From Cyclobacteriaceae bacterium (GTDB taxonomy: Bacteria > Bacteroidota > Bacteroidia > Cytophagales > Cyclobacteriaceae), in the NCBI GenBank assembly GCA_026129485.1, contig JAHCHY010000018.1, positions 5,001 through 69,000 on the forward strand: DNA of 64,000 nucleotides, given 5' to 3'. Position 1 is the stretch's first letter. Each line of letters starts with the position of its first letter. This document shows, one piece after another, positions 9,011 to 17,994 of the stretch. Below the pieces are notes generated by a model. The model worked only from the letters and a program-made list of their open reading frames with translations. It made no database searches and had not been told where the DNA came from. A program made the translations under genes and the position numbers.

Positions 9011-11821
9011 TTACTGGTTAATGATCATGCGCATACCACTGCCCCTGCGCCCGCCACCCATCGGGTTAAGGTGCTTGTTAAGGGCATAGGTAAAGCTGAG
9101 CATGTAATAGCGCCCCAGGTTGTTCATGGTTTGCCGCTGAACATAGTTTTCGCCCGCACTTTGGGTAACGCTATTGCTTTGGTCTAAAATATTATTAACC
9201 CCAAGCTTTACTTCGCCTGCATTATTCTTCAGCACAAATCGTGAAACTGACATGTTCCAGAACGGAATGGTTTGCCTGAAATCCGTTGTAGCGCTGGTAT
9301 AAATCAGGTAATCGAAACTGGTGTTGAAGGCATACTTTTTCAGGAAGCTGAGGTTCAGCTCCGAACGATACGTTTGATTGAAATACTCCTGGTCGGGTGT
9401 ATTGAAATCATATTGGGTAAGCTGCTTGCTGAAGTTGGCGCTCAGGTCGAAAATGATATACTCTTTATAGGTAAAGTTATAGCGCGCGGTACCGCCTAAC
9501 ATGCGATTACGCACATGGTTTTCCTGTTCATTCAACACGGTTATGCTTTCTGAGAATGATGCGGTAGGTCCCACATTAAAGCGGCTGTTCAGCTTTTTGA
9601 TCGGGAAGCCGGCATTGACATTTGCACTAAGGCTTTGTGCGCTCTTTACGTTTACCGGCTTGGTTGTGCGCACTAAGCTATCGTTAACCGATTGTGAATA
9701 CACGATGGCATTCTTCATGTACGATGCATTGATGAAAGCAAAGAAGTTCATGAATTTAGCCGGGTTAAAGGCCGTGTAGTTGGTGCTGATGCGGTGGGTG
9801 TAAGCCGGTTTCAGATCAGGATTACCCACTGAAATGTTGAGCGGATCGCTATTGTCTACAATAGGTTGCAATTGCTGAATGGTCGGCTCCTGCATAGAGG
9901 TTTCGTAATCCAGACGCAAGTGCTTGAAGCTGCTGAAGTCGTAATTGAACCGCGCAACGGGCAGCAGGTTTTCAAAATTCTGGTCAATGGTAACATTGTG
10001 CAGCAGCAGGTTGCCCGTAAGGGATGTCATCTGGTAGCTGGCCCCCAGCGTTACGCTGTATTTTTCTTTATTCATCCTGAAATTCATACCCGGCCGGTTG
10101 TACACATAGTTGCTGGTGTACTTGTTGCTAAGCCCGTTATTAAATTCCGGGCCGCCATTTTCCCAGTCGTAAACCTGGCGGTCAACCTCATTACGATTGG
10201 AGGAAAAATTATAATTGGCCTCCAGGTATTTTCTGCCTCCCAGCGGTTCGGTATATGAAACCGAGGTCCCTATGTTTTGATTGCGTGTTTCCTGTGTATT
10301 GGTCTGATCGATGTTTTGTTCAGTACCCAGCAGGTTAAAAATATTGGTTGAGTTTTGGGAGCCTTCACTTTCTGTATCGCTTAAGCCAAACGTAACGTTG
10401 GTGGAAAGCGAGCGTCCCTTTTTGGCAAACCGATGACGCCACAATACACTGGCATTTACATTTTTAGCTGTTTGCGCATTGTAAGATGACCGTTCACTTT
10501 CATTCTGCACCTGCGTGTTGCCAATATTCATGGTTTTGCTTTGGCTGTAGGTGTTTGATTCCGATTCGGTATAGGCTGCATTTGCCGTAGCGCGAATGGT
10601 GTTGGCCGAATCAATGTTGTGATCGATCATTAAAGTAGCCCGGTGATTATCGTTATTGCTCAACTGCCTGCTCTCCTGGTTAAAGTTGTAGGTGCCGATG
10701 TCGGGCAAGGTGTTTACACGATTGAGCGAGCTGCTTACATTGCGATCGAGGTGATTGTAGAAATAGCTTGATGTAAGCTTCGTGTCCTTGTCCAGATCTT
10801 TATTGAAGTTGATGCCGCCTGCATAGTTGGTCATGATACCGCTCTGCCTGCCGCCAAAGTTTATTGCCGGTCCGCCACTGCCAGATCCGCCACCGCTGCC
10901 CCCTACTGTTATGGTACGCGATCCGCCACCGCCACCCATCATGCTTTGTGCGCCCCCGGAAAAATTCATGAAGTCGCCAATGGAAAAGCCCTGCTCATTA
11001 ATATTATTACCCATGCCCAGGAAGGAAAGCTGCTGGCCTTTGGAGAACTTGTTCACACTTCCGGTTGCCTGGAAGCGATCATTCGTACCCACACCGGCCA
11101 TCAGGTTTCCGAAGGCGCCATTGCGCTTGTCTTCTTTCAGCTCGAGGTTGATGGTTTTTTCGCGCTGGCCATCATCAACACCGGTAAACTGTGCATTGTC
11201 TGATTTGCGGTCGAACACCTGCACTTTTTCTACTGCATCGGCCGGCAGGTTGCGGGTGGCTAATTTAGGATCGCGACCAAAAAACTCCCGCCCATCCACC
11301 GTTACACGCTGCACCTGCTCGCCTTGCGCACGTACGGTTCCATCGGTTTCAACTTCAATGCCCGGCATGGTTTTCAGCAGGTCTTCCACATTGGCGTTGG
11401 TCTTGGTCTTGAATGAGCTGGCATTAAACTCAATGGTATCCTTCTTAACCGTTACCGGGTTTTTTTCACCCTGAATTACCACCGCATCCAACTCTTTGGT
11501 TTGTGGCGCCATTTTTATTTTACCCACATCAATAGCTGTTGGCTCGGCTGGCGTAACAACACGCTGCATGTGGCTGGCATAGCCCACAAAAGTTACCTTA
11601 AGCAGGTACTCGCCCCTGTTTACATTTTTAATTTCAAAGAATCCTTTCAGATCACTCACACCAAAATTTACCAGTGTAGAGTCTTTGGAATTCAACAACA
11701 TTACCGTGGTAGAAGGCAGGGGTAGCGACAATGTGTCGGTTACCTGTCCTTTAACTGAAAACTTCTGTGCATGAGCAGCAAACGCTGCCAGCATCAATAC
11801 CATAAGTAAACCCTTCTTCAT
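9011..11821 (-). CDS. outer-membrane beta-barrel family protein (TonB-receptor-like, OMP_b-brl_3 type)
   Basis: A 936-residue outer-membrane protein. I start at MKKGLLMVLMLAAFAAHAQ (ATG 11819-11821); the 13 codons before it add only a lysine-rich leader. A carboxypeptidase-regulatory-like domain comes first (about 20-105: VKGQVTDTLSLPLPSTTVML), then a plug-like domain (about 110-235: DLLKTMPGIEVETDGTVRAQ), then a Gly-rich linker (about 290-325) and a long barrel. This layout is the one usually found next to GLPGLI genes, and one lies 95 bp upstream here. No canonical TonB box is evident, so energy coupling is uncertain. Substrate unknown. Confidence 0.88.
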   Translation of the reverse strand: MKKGLLMVLMLAAFAAHAQKFSVKGQVTDTLSLPLPSTTVMLLNSKDSTLVNFGVSDLKGFFEIKNVNRGEYLLKVTFVGYASHMQRVVTPAEPTAIDVGKIKMAPQTKELDAVVIQGEKNPVTVKKDTIEFNASSFKTKTNANVEDLLKTMPGIEVETDGTVRAQGEQVQRVTVDGREFFGRDPKLATRNLPADAVEKVQVFDRKSDNAQFTGVDDGQREKTINLELKEDKRNGAFGNLMAGVGTNDRFQATGSVNKFSKGQQLSFLGMGNNINEQGFSIGDFMNFSGGAQSMMGGGGGSRTITVGGSGGGSGSGGPAINFGGRQSGIMTNYAGGINFNKDLDKDTKLTSSYFYNHLDRNVSSSLNRVNTLPDIGTYNFNQESRQLSNNDNHRATLMIDHNIDSANTIRATANAAYTESESNTYSQSKTMNIGNTQVQNESERSSYNAQTAKNVNASVLWRHRFAKKGRSLSTNVTFGLSDTESEGSQNSTNIFNLLGTEQNIDQTNTQETRNQNIGTSVSYTEPLGGRKYLEANYNFSSNRNEVDRQVYDWENGGPEFNNGLSNKYTSNYVYNRPGMNFRMNKEKYSVTLGASYQMTSLTGNLLLHNVTIDQNFENLLPVARFNYDFSSFKHLRLDYETSMQEPTIQQLQPIVDNSDPLNISVGNPDLKPAYTHRISTNYTAFNPAKFMNFFAFINASYMKNAIVYSQSVNDSLVRTTKPVNVKSAQSLSANVNAGFPIKKLNSRFNVGPTASFSESITVLNEQENHVRNRMLGGTARYNFTYKEYIIFDLSANFSKQLTQYDFNTPDQEYFNQTYRSELNLSFLKKYAFNTSFDYLIYTSATTDFRQTIPFWNMSVSRFVLKNNAGEVKLGVNNILDQSNSVTQSAGENYVQRQTMNNLGRYYMLSFTYALNKHLNPMGGGRRGSGMRMIINQ

Positions 11822-11916
11822 GCAACTCTTAATTTTTATGTTTATTTTTTTTTTGAACACACCTCCGGCTGTTCCCCCCGGGGGAATATCTTTTTGTTTC
11901 TAAAAACCGACTGCGC

Positions 11917-12705
11917 TTAGTTTCTGATCGTCATTCCGCGATTACCCATCTGCTTCATTTGCTCTTCCATCAGCTTGCGAAATTCAGCCTGGGTAGTTTT
12001 TGTTCCGTTGGTTGGCTCCTTCAGCTCGTTCTTCTTCAGCTCCCGTAACTCAACCGTTTTTGCTACAATTACACGCTCGCCATTATTAATATCCACAGCC
12101 AGGACTGCTCCCGGTAAGGTATTGTACCGGTCCGGCCCAAGAAACGGACGAATCTTATCGGTGTACCACGCAGTGATCTCGGTAGTTCTTACCTGCGGCT
12201 CCCGCTTTTCCTGGCTGGCGGGAGGTGTGCCAATAACCATCGCCTGAATCGTATCGGTACGGGTATAGTAAGCCATGCGGCATTCATACCCGGCTACGGT
12301 TTTTACCTGGTCGCCAAATTTCCACGGAGCCATCTGAACAGAATCTTCAATCAGGTAATTCTTGCCCATGAACTCCTGCTTCGAAATTACTTTCCCCGAA
12401 TTGTTCATATACATCTCTGTATTGGGCATACGGAACGTCATGCGCATGCCACCGCTTCCGGTAGAGAACTGCTCTTCCTCATCTTCAATTACCGTTTTAT
12501 AATGCGATTCGGAGGCATTGAAAAACAACTGCTGTTTGGAGGTGCGAAACTCCGGGATCATCGCTTTCATGCCTTCACGCTCGGCCGGAATATTGCGGTG
12601 CATATTTACCTTTACTTCATAATTAATAACACCGGTTTGAGCCATTACTGCATGGAGGGCAGCGAACGACACCAGGATACCGATCAACAGGATTACTTTT
12701 TTCAT
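11917..12705 (-). CDS. GLPGLI family protein
   Basis: A secreted protein of 262 residues from MKKVILLIGILVSFAALHAVMAQ (first 20 shown the signal peptide type); an in-frame ATG five codons earlier is the alternative start. It belongs to the GLPGLI family, named for a motif that here reads NTLPGAVLAVDINNGE near residue 200. The preceding W-Y-T-D-K-I segment is also typical. Family members have no known function but usually sit beside outer-membrane barrel genes like the one immediately downstream, suggesting a periplasmic partner. It diverges from the histidine kinase gene. Confidence 0.85.
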   Translation of the reverse strand: MKKVILLIGILVSFAALHAVMAQTGVINYEVKVNMHRNIPAEREGMKAMIPEFRTSKQQLFFNASESHYKTVIEDEEEQFSTGSGGMRMTFRMPNTEMYMNNSGKVISKQEFMGKNYLIEDSVQMAPWKFGDQVKTVAGYECRMAYYTRTDTIQAMVIGTPPASQEKREPQVRTTEITAWYTDKIRPFLGPDRYNTLPGAVLAVDINNGERVIVAKTVELRELKKNELKEPTNGTKTTQAEFRKLMEEQMKQMGNRGMTIRN

Positions 12706-12833
12706 AGCTGATATTTTCATTTGCGGTTAAAACACAATGCAAATGTACGGTCTTGGATGGCCCCCATTGGTTAATAGTTCTAAAATCAAGGTTAATTAAG
12801 GTTAAAAAGCGGTCTGCCGGGCGGCTTATAGCG

Positions 12834-12841
12834 TACCTTTG
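12834..12841 (+). promoter_or_regulatory. -7 promoter element TACCTTTG of the histidine kinase gene
   Basis: Exact match to the Bacteroidota TAnnTTTG -7 element. It ends only 4 bp before the GTG at 12846, so transcription would begin at or next to the start codon. No clear -33 TTG is seen at the usual spacing. Confidence 0.65.
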
Positions 12842-12845
12842 TAAT

Positions 12846-14306
12846 GTGAAGAAGAACAAAAACCGTTTAGCGCTACTCCTTATTATAAGCAGCATCGTTT
12901 TGTTGCTGGCCCTGCAGGTGTTCTGGCTGACCAACTCGTACGAAAAAGCCTACTTTGACATGCGCAGGGAAGCCAACGGGCTTTTCAGAACAACTATTTT
13001 TGCCATGCGCGATTCTTTGTTTACGCAAAGCATTTCACCGCTTTCGCCCGATTCTATCAATCATATTATTGTTCAGAACCGTGTTGATTCAGTATGGAAA
13101 AAGCTGCCGGAAGCGGCCTCGCAAGTCCGGATTTATGTTAACGCAAACGTGAAAGCCGATACAATAGGACAAATGCTCAGGCCGCTGGCCGGGCGCTTAC
13201 ATGCGGCCCCGTTCTTATCCTCCGGAAGAAGCTTTACCATCCGGTTACAGGATTCACTTTCAGTCGATTCGATCCGTTATCATTTCTCCAAAGCGCTTGA
13301 AAAAAACAATATCGAAGTATCCTTTAAAGTACAAAGCGCAAGCCAGGCACCGCCACGAATAGATTTTGCCTCGGGAAGATTCAGGGTGAATGAGCCCCAA
13401 TGGGAAGATTCGCTATCCGGGCGGGTTTATTCCAACTCGTTGCATAGCGACTGGGTTCGGTTTGACCCGGTACACCGGTATGCGGTTATCCTTTCCGATT
13501 TCCGGCCGGTGCTGCTTAAGCAAATTGCACCGCAGATTTTGTTTTCCGTATTTCTCACATTCCTCACCACAGTTGCCTTTGTGGTGATGTACCGGAGCAT
13601 TCGTGCGCAACAACGCCTGATGGATTTGAAAAATGATTTTATCAGCAACATCACACACGAGTTAAAAACCCCGGTAACGACTGTGGGTGTTGCATTGGAG
13701 GCTATCAAAAATTTTAAAGGGCAAAACAATCCTGAGCTCACTACCGAATATTTAGACATTGCACAAAATGAGCTAAACCGGCTGAATATTCTTACCGATA
13801 AGATTTTAAAGACAGCCATCTTTGAAGATAAGGGTGTTGAATATAATGCCGAACCGGTTGACCTGAACCAGCTTGTTAACCAGGTTCTCGGATCGATGAA
13901 ACTCGTATTCGAAAAACAGAAAGCAAAGGTTGACTTTAGAACCGAAGGCCATGACTTTAATATCATGGGTGGAGCTGCGCACCTAACCAGCGTGGTGTAT
14001 AATCTTTTGGATAACGCATTAAAGTACAGCCCGGTTGATCCGCAAATTTCAATTCTGTTGCAGGAAAACCATAACGAAATTATACTCCGCATTAAAGACA
14101 ACGGTATCGGCATAGCTCCCGAATACAAAAAGAAAGTGTTTGAAAAATTCTTTCGTGTCCCCACAGGCGATGTACACAATATTAAAGGCTACGGATTAGG
14201 CCTGAGCTATGTAGATACTGTCATTCAAAGTCATAAAGGGAGCATTGAAGCAGAAAGCGAACCCGGAAAGGGTAGTGCGTTTATCATCCGGCTGCCTAAA
14301 AATTAA
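12846..14306 (+). CDS. sensor histidine kinase
   Basis: A membrane sensor kinase of 486 residues. TM1 is near residues 8-26, a periplasmic sensor covers about 30-220, and TM2 is about 226-246. The H-box FISNITHELKTPV (phospho-His near residue 270), N-box NLLDNALKYS, G1 IKDNGIGIAPEYK and G2 GYGLGLSYV are intact. I choose the GTG at 12846 because the upstream ATG at 12753 lies before the TACCTTTG promoter element and later ATGs would remove TM1. The response regulator follows 50 bp downstream. The sensed signal is unknown; divergent GLPGLI/barrel genes and downstream trehalose genes are candidate targets. Confidence 0.9.
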   Translation: MKKNKNRLALLLIISSIVLLLALQVFWLTNSYEKAYFDMRREANGLFRTTIFAMRDSLFTQSISPLSPDSINHIIVQNRVDSVWKKLPEAASQVRIYVNANVKADTIGQMLRPLAGRLHAAPFLSSGRSFTIRLQDSLSVDSIRYHFSKALEKNNIEVSFKVQSASQAPPRIDFASGRFRVNEPQWEDSLSGRVYSNSLHSDWVRFDPVHRYAVILSDFRPVLLKQIAPQILFSVFLTFLTTVAFVVMYRSIRAQQRLMDLKNDFISNITHELKTPVTTVGVALEAIKNFKGQNNPELTTEYLDIAQNELNRLNILTDKILKTAIFEDKGVEYNAEPVDLNQLVNQVLGSMKLVFEKQKAKVDFRTEGHDFNIMGGAAHLTSVVYNLLDNALKYSPVDPQISILLQENHNEIILRIKDNGIGIAPEYKKKVFEKFFRVPTGDVHNIKGYGLGLSYVDTVIQSHKGSIEAESEPGKGSAFIIRLPKN

Positions 14307-14356
14307 CAGGCATCAAGATACTTTAAAGTGCCAGACGCTTCTTCTTGAATAAAGTT

Positions 14357-15046
14357 ATGAGTAAAGTAAAAATTCTATACGTGGAAGACGAGCCCTTCCT
14401 GGGGCGTATTGTAAAAGAAAGCCTGGAAGTACGCGATTTTGAAATACGCATGGTGGCCGATGGCAAGCTGGTAATGCCGGTGTTTGAAGAGTTTAAGCCG
14501 GATATCTGCGTGCTGGACATTATGCTGCCGAATAAGGACGGGTACGCCATAGCCCGCGATATACGCAAAAGCAACGCAGGCATTCCCATCATCTTTGTTA
14601 CGGCCAAAACCCAAACCGAAGATTTACTGAAAGGGTTTGAAGTAGGCGGTAACGATTACCTGCGCAAGCCCTTTAGTATGGAAGAATTGATTGCGCGTGT
14701 AAACAACCTGCTGCTGCTCACCCAAAAGCTGAATACTGCAACTAAAGAAAATGTAGCATTAGGGCAGTACGAATTTATTCCCCAGCGCTATGAGCTGCGA
14801 AGAAAAGGAGCCGTAAAAAAGCTTTCGCACCGCGAGGCCATGCTGCTGCAGATTCTTTCCGAACACCAGAACCAGAACGTAGACCGGAAAACCATGCTGC
14901 TGCGTGTGTGGGGCGATGATTCTTTTTTTAACTCGCGCAACCTCGATGTGTACATTACCAAAATCCGCGACTACCTGAAAGAAGATCCCTCGATTGAGAT
15001 CATTACCATCAAAGGAGTGGGATATCATTTCGTGGTGGGGAATTAA
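14357..15046 (+). CDS. OmpR-family response regulator
   Basis: A DNA-binding response regulator of 229 residues, partner of the upstream kinase. The receiver domain (about 1-120) has the acidic pair in YVEDEPF, the phospho-acceptor Asp in CVLDIMLPNKDGYA, the Thr in FVTAKT and the Lys in YLRKPFS. The winged-helix domain (about 130-229) ends with IITIKGVGYHFV. I use the ATG at 14357; a TTG four codons earlier is possible but less likely. The MFS-trehalase genes start 40 bp later and may be cotranscribed or controlled. Confidence 0.95.
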   Translation: MSKVKILYVEDEPFLGRIVKESLEVRDFEIRMVADGKLVMPVFEEFKPDICVLDIMLPNKDGYAIARDIRKSNAGIPIIFVTAKTQTEDLLKGFEVGGNDYLRKPFSMEELIARVNNLLLLTQKLNTATKENVALGQYEFIPQRYELRRKGAVKKLSHREAMLLQILSEHQNQNVDRKTMLLRVWGDDSFFNSRNLDVYITKIRDYLKEDPSIEIITIKGVGYHFVVGN

Positions 15047-15086
15047 TTTGAAAGTATTAGCTTAGAGGAGGCAAACCCTACCGCTC

Positions 15087-16349
15087 ATGTCGCACTGGAA
15101 AATCAAGCTCTCCCTTTTTCTGAACTATTTTGTATTTGCCATCCTGCTCAACAGCGTAGGCACCGTTATTCTCCAGGTACAAAGCAATTACGGTGTAAGC
15201 GAATCGGCCGCCAGTGTGCTGGAGGCCTTTAAGGATTTAAGCATTGCAGCCGTTTCGTTCCTGGTAGCCAGCTACATTACCCGCATCGGCTACAAAAACG
15301 CCATGCTGATTGCGCTTGGCTTGGTAACCCTTGCCTGCGCGGTTATGCCCTCGCTGGGCAGCTTTGCCATGACCAAAGTTTTGTTTGCCGTTACCGGAAC
15401 TTCTTTCGCATTGATCAAAGTATCAGTTTACGCTACGCTGGGTATTGTAACCGAAAACAAAAAAGAGCACGCCAGCCTGATGAACTTCATCGAATCATTC
15501 TTTATGATCGGCATTCTTACAGGGTATTTTATCTTCAGCGCGTTTGTGGATGATACCCGTACGCAATCCGATTCGTGGCTGAAGGTCTATTATTTGCTTG
15601 CCGTTATTTCAGCCGTAGCTTTTGCTCTGCTCTTCATTACTAAATTAGATGAGTCCGCTATACAGTCTGTTGAAACAAAGTCGTTTGTACGCGAGTTTAC
15701 CGATATGATCGCGCTGGCTATAAAACCATTGGTATTGGTTTTTATTATCAGCGCATTTACTTATGTGCTGATCGAGCAAAGCATTATGAGCTGGCTGCCT
15801 ACATTCAACAGCAAAGTATTAAACCTGCCTACAGCTCTCAGCATTCAAATGGCCAGCATACTGGCAGCGTCCACTGCTTTGGGGCGATTCACTGCCGGTA
15901 TTGCATTACGAAAAATCCATTGGTTTGCTGTATTAACAATCTGCTTGGTTGCGGCAGCCGTGCTGGTGCTGATCGCCATTCCATTAGCCAAAGCAAGCGG
16001 AGAAAATGAAGTAACCGGCTGGAGCACGGCTCCGTTAGGGGCATTTGTGTTTCCGCTCATCGGTTTATTTATCGCACCCATTTACCCGGCCATCAATTCC
16101 GTTATATTAAGTACGTTGCCTGCAAGGCAGCACGGCCCCATGTCGGGATTGATTGTGATTTTTTCTGCCCTGGGCGGAACAACAGGCTCTATTATTACCG
16201 GTCATATTTTTGAATCGTACGGTGGCGAAACGGCTTTTTATTTTTCGCTTGTGCCGATCGCTGTTCTGGCCGTTTGCCTTTTCCTGTTTAACCGGCTTCA
16301 GAAAAAATCCGAAGCAACAATTGAGCTTACTTCAACAGGAGGACATTGA
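15087..16349 (+). CDS. MFS transporter, probable sugar (trehalose) permease
   Basis: A 12-helix major facilitator of 420 residues. Hydrophobic helices are regularly spaced, with a central cytoplasmic loop around LDESAIQSVETKSFV (about residue 190). The loop 2-3 motif YITRIGYKNAML is a degenerate MFS motif A. It is followed after 3 bp by a trehalase gene, so import of trehalose is the best guess; sequence alone shows only sugar-type MFS character. It shares its strand with the two-component system 40 bp upstream. Confidence 0.85.
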   Translation: MSHWKIKLSLFLNYFVFAILLNSVGTVILQVQSNYGVSESAASVLEAFKDLSIAAVSFLVASYITRIGYKNAMLIALGLVTLACAVMPSLGSFAMTKVLFAVTGTSFALIKVSVYATLGIVTENKKEHASLMNFIESFFMIGILTGYFIFSAFVDDTRTQSDSWLKVYYLLAVISAVAFALLFITKLDESAIQSVETKSFVREFTDMIALAIKPLVLVFIISAFTYVLIEQSIMSWLPTFNSKVLNLPTALSIQMASILAASTALGRFTAGIALRKIHWFAVLTICLVAAAVLVLIAIPLAKASGENEVTGWSTAPLGAFVFPLIGLFIAPIYPAINSVILSTLPARQHGPMSGLIVIFSALGGTTGSIITGHIFESYGGETAFYFSLVPIAVLAVCLFLFNRLQKKSEATIELTSTGGH

Positions 16350-16352
16350 TCT

Positions 16353-17834
16353 ATGGCCAGGCAAATACACGAAACCGGTTTGTTGTTTGAGCAAGTACAG
16401 CTTCAACACATTTTAGACGATGGTAAAACTTTTCCGGATTGCCTGCCCAAACGTTCGCTGGAAGAAATTGAACAGGATTACAACCAACAAAAAGAAGCGG
16501 CCAATTTCGATCTTAAAAAATTCGTATTGCAAAACTTTACCTTACCGGCTACTCCTGCCTCAGGCTATAAAAGCGATCCAACAAAATCTACTGCACAACA
16601 TATTCAATCGTTGTGGAACGAGCTAACGCGCCAACCCGACCAATCGGGCGGATCGCTTATTCCGTTGCCTCATCCCTATATCGTTCCCGGTGGCCGCTTC
16701 CGCGAGATCTATTACTGGGACAGCTATTTCACCATGCTGGGATTAAACGTTTCCGGCCGTACCGATCTTATCCGGAACATAGTCGATAATTTTGCCTATC
16801 TCATTGATACGATCGGCTATATCCCCAACGGAAACCGAACGTATTACCTCGGCCGTTCGCAGCCACCGTTCTTCTCGCTCATGGTAAAATTATTGGCCGG
16901 GCTGAAAAAGAATGTGCCGGGCAAATACCTGCCGCAGCTTGAAAAGGAATATGCGTTTTGGATGCGCGGTATTTCAGAAGTAAATGAAAGCACACCAGCG
17001 CTTCACCGGGTAGTACGCTTACCGGACGGAAGCATGCTTAACCGGTATTGGGACGAGCACGATACACCCCGGCCGGAATCATACCAGGAAGATGTAGAGC
17101 TTGCCCGGCACTCCATCCAAAAACCGGAAGCGCTGTACCGGCACCTTCGCGCGGCCGCGGAGTCCGGTTGGGATTTCAGCAGCAGGTGGTTTAAAGATGA
17201 AAACCTGTTCTCTACCATTCATACTACCGAAATTATTCCGGTTGACCTGAATTGCCTGCTCTTTCATCTTGAAAAAACATTAGCCGAGGCGCACCAGGAA
17301 AGCGGCAACCAGGCGCAGGCCGTTCATTACATTCAATTATCGAATACGCGAAAAGCAGCCATTCGAAAATTTTGCTGGAATGCCTCGCAAGAATTTTTCT
17401 TCGACTACGATTTTGCTTCGCAGCAGCAAAAGCAATCCTACACGCTGGCCGCAACCTTCCCGCTATTTTTTGAGCTGGCCACACCAGAACAGGCTTTGGC
17501 TATTGAAAAAATTCTGCGCGATAAGTTTTTAAAAGCAGGCGGGTTGACCACCACAATATTTAACAGCGGCCAGCAATGGGATGCGCCTAATGGCTGGGCC
17601 CCTTTGCAGTGGATAGCATATAAAGGTTTGCTAAACTATGGGTTTGATGAGCTGGCCAACGAAGCAAAGACCCGGTGGCTGAAGATCAACGACCATGTTT
17701 ACTCCGAAACCGGGAAAATGACAGAGAAGTATAATGTATATAGCCGCACCGGGGAAGGTGGCGGTGGCGAGTATCCTAACCAGGATGGCTTTGGCTGGAC
17801 GAATGGTGTTTACCTGGCTATGCAGGGGCTATGA
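16353..17834 (+). CDS. treF: alpha,alpha-trehalase (GH37), cytoplasmic type
   Basis: Hydrolyses trehalose to two glucose molecules. The family 37 signatures are clear: PGGRFREIYYWDSYFTMLGL (signature 1, about residues 111-130) and QWDAPNGWAPLQWIA (signature 2, about 408-422), with the glycine-rich GGGGEYPNQDGFGWTNG close to the C-terminus. No signal peptide is present (MARQIHETGLLF), so it should act in the cytoplasm on sugar imported by the MFS protein encoded 3 bp upstream. Length (493 residues) is near that of E. coli TreF without its N-terminal extension. Confidence 0.95.
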   Translation: MARQIHETGLLFEQVQLQHILDDGKTFPDCLPKRSLEEIEQDYNQQKEAANFDLKKFVLQNFTLPATPASGYKSDPTKSTAQHIQSLWNELTRQPDQSGGSLIPLPHPYIVPGGRFREIYYWDSYFTMLGLNVSGRTDLIRNIVDNFAYLIDTIGYIPNGNRTYYLGRSQPPFFSLMVKLLAGLKKNVPGKYLPQLEKEYAFWMRGISEVNESTPALHRVVRLPDGSMLNRYWDEHDTPRPESYQEDVELARHSIQKPEALYRHLRAAAESGWDFSSRWFKDENLFSTIHTTEIIPVDLNCLLFHLEKTLAEAHQESGNQAQAVHYIQLSNTRKAAIRKFCWNASQEFFFDYDFASQQQKQSYTLAATFPLFFELATPEQALAIEKILRDKFLKAGGLTTTIFNSGQQWDAPNGWAPLQWIAYKGLLNYGFDELANEAKTRWLKINDHVYSETGKMTEKYNVYSRTGEGGGGEYPNQDGFGWTNGVYLAMQGL

Positions 17835-17929
17835 TGTGAAACACCGAATTTGCAAAAAAGGCAAGACTACGCTGAGCAGTTTAGTTTCAGCTAAAAAATG
17901 TGAATTGATACCAAAGTATTATAAAAAAT

Positions 17930-17985
17930 ACATTGTAGTATAACACAATTGTGTATAAATAATTTATACATTTGTGTATAATACA
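17930..17985. promoter_or_regulatory. cluster of TGTA-based palindromes (candidate operator)
   Basis: Within 56 bp lie TACA-T-TGTA, the palindrome ACACAATTGTGT (17943-17954), a 19-bp inverted repeat with arms TGTATAAAT/ATTTATACA (17952-17970), and TGTAT-A-ATACA (17975-17985). A TAnnTTTG element, TACATTTG at 17967-17974, is embedded in the cluster, which ends 9 bp before the ATPase start codon. A repressor binding here would block that promoter. Confidence 0.6.
17967..17974 (+). promoter_or_regulatory. -7 promoter element TACATTTG of the AAA ATPase gene
   Basis: Exact TAnnTTTG match, 20 bp before the ATG at 17995. A TTG at 17949-17951 could serve as -33, though the 15-bp spacing is shorter than usual. 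It overlaps the inverted repeat at 17952-17970. Confidence 0.55.
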
Positions 17986-17994
17986 TTTTTGTTT

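Noticed and set aside
10827-11474. 215-codon plus-strand open frame inside the outer-membrane barrel gene
   Set aside because: Proline/serine-rich antisense frame with no domain; the minus-strand gene shows clear protein family motifs through the same bases.
11872-11886. C-run/G-run palindrome (TTCCCCC/GGGGGAA) between the GLPGLI and barrel genes
   Set aside because: No loop, off-centre by one base and short; no second copy was seen, so neither operator nor terminator status can be supported.
13427-14179. 250-codon minus-strand frame opposite the histidine kinase
   Set aside because: Covers the H, N and G boxes of the kinase on the other strand; composition is that of an antisense shadow.
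15064-15071. Shine-Dalgarno-like AGAGGAGG before the MFS gene
   Set aside because: It lies 15 bp from the ATG, too far for good pairing, and other genes in the window lack such sites; probably chance.
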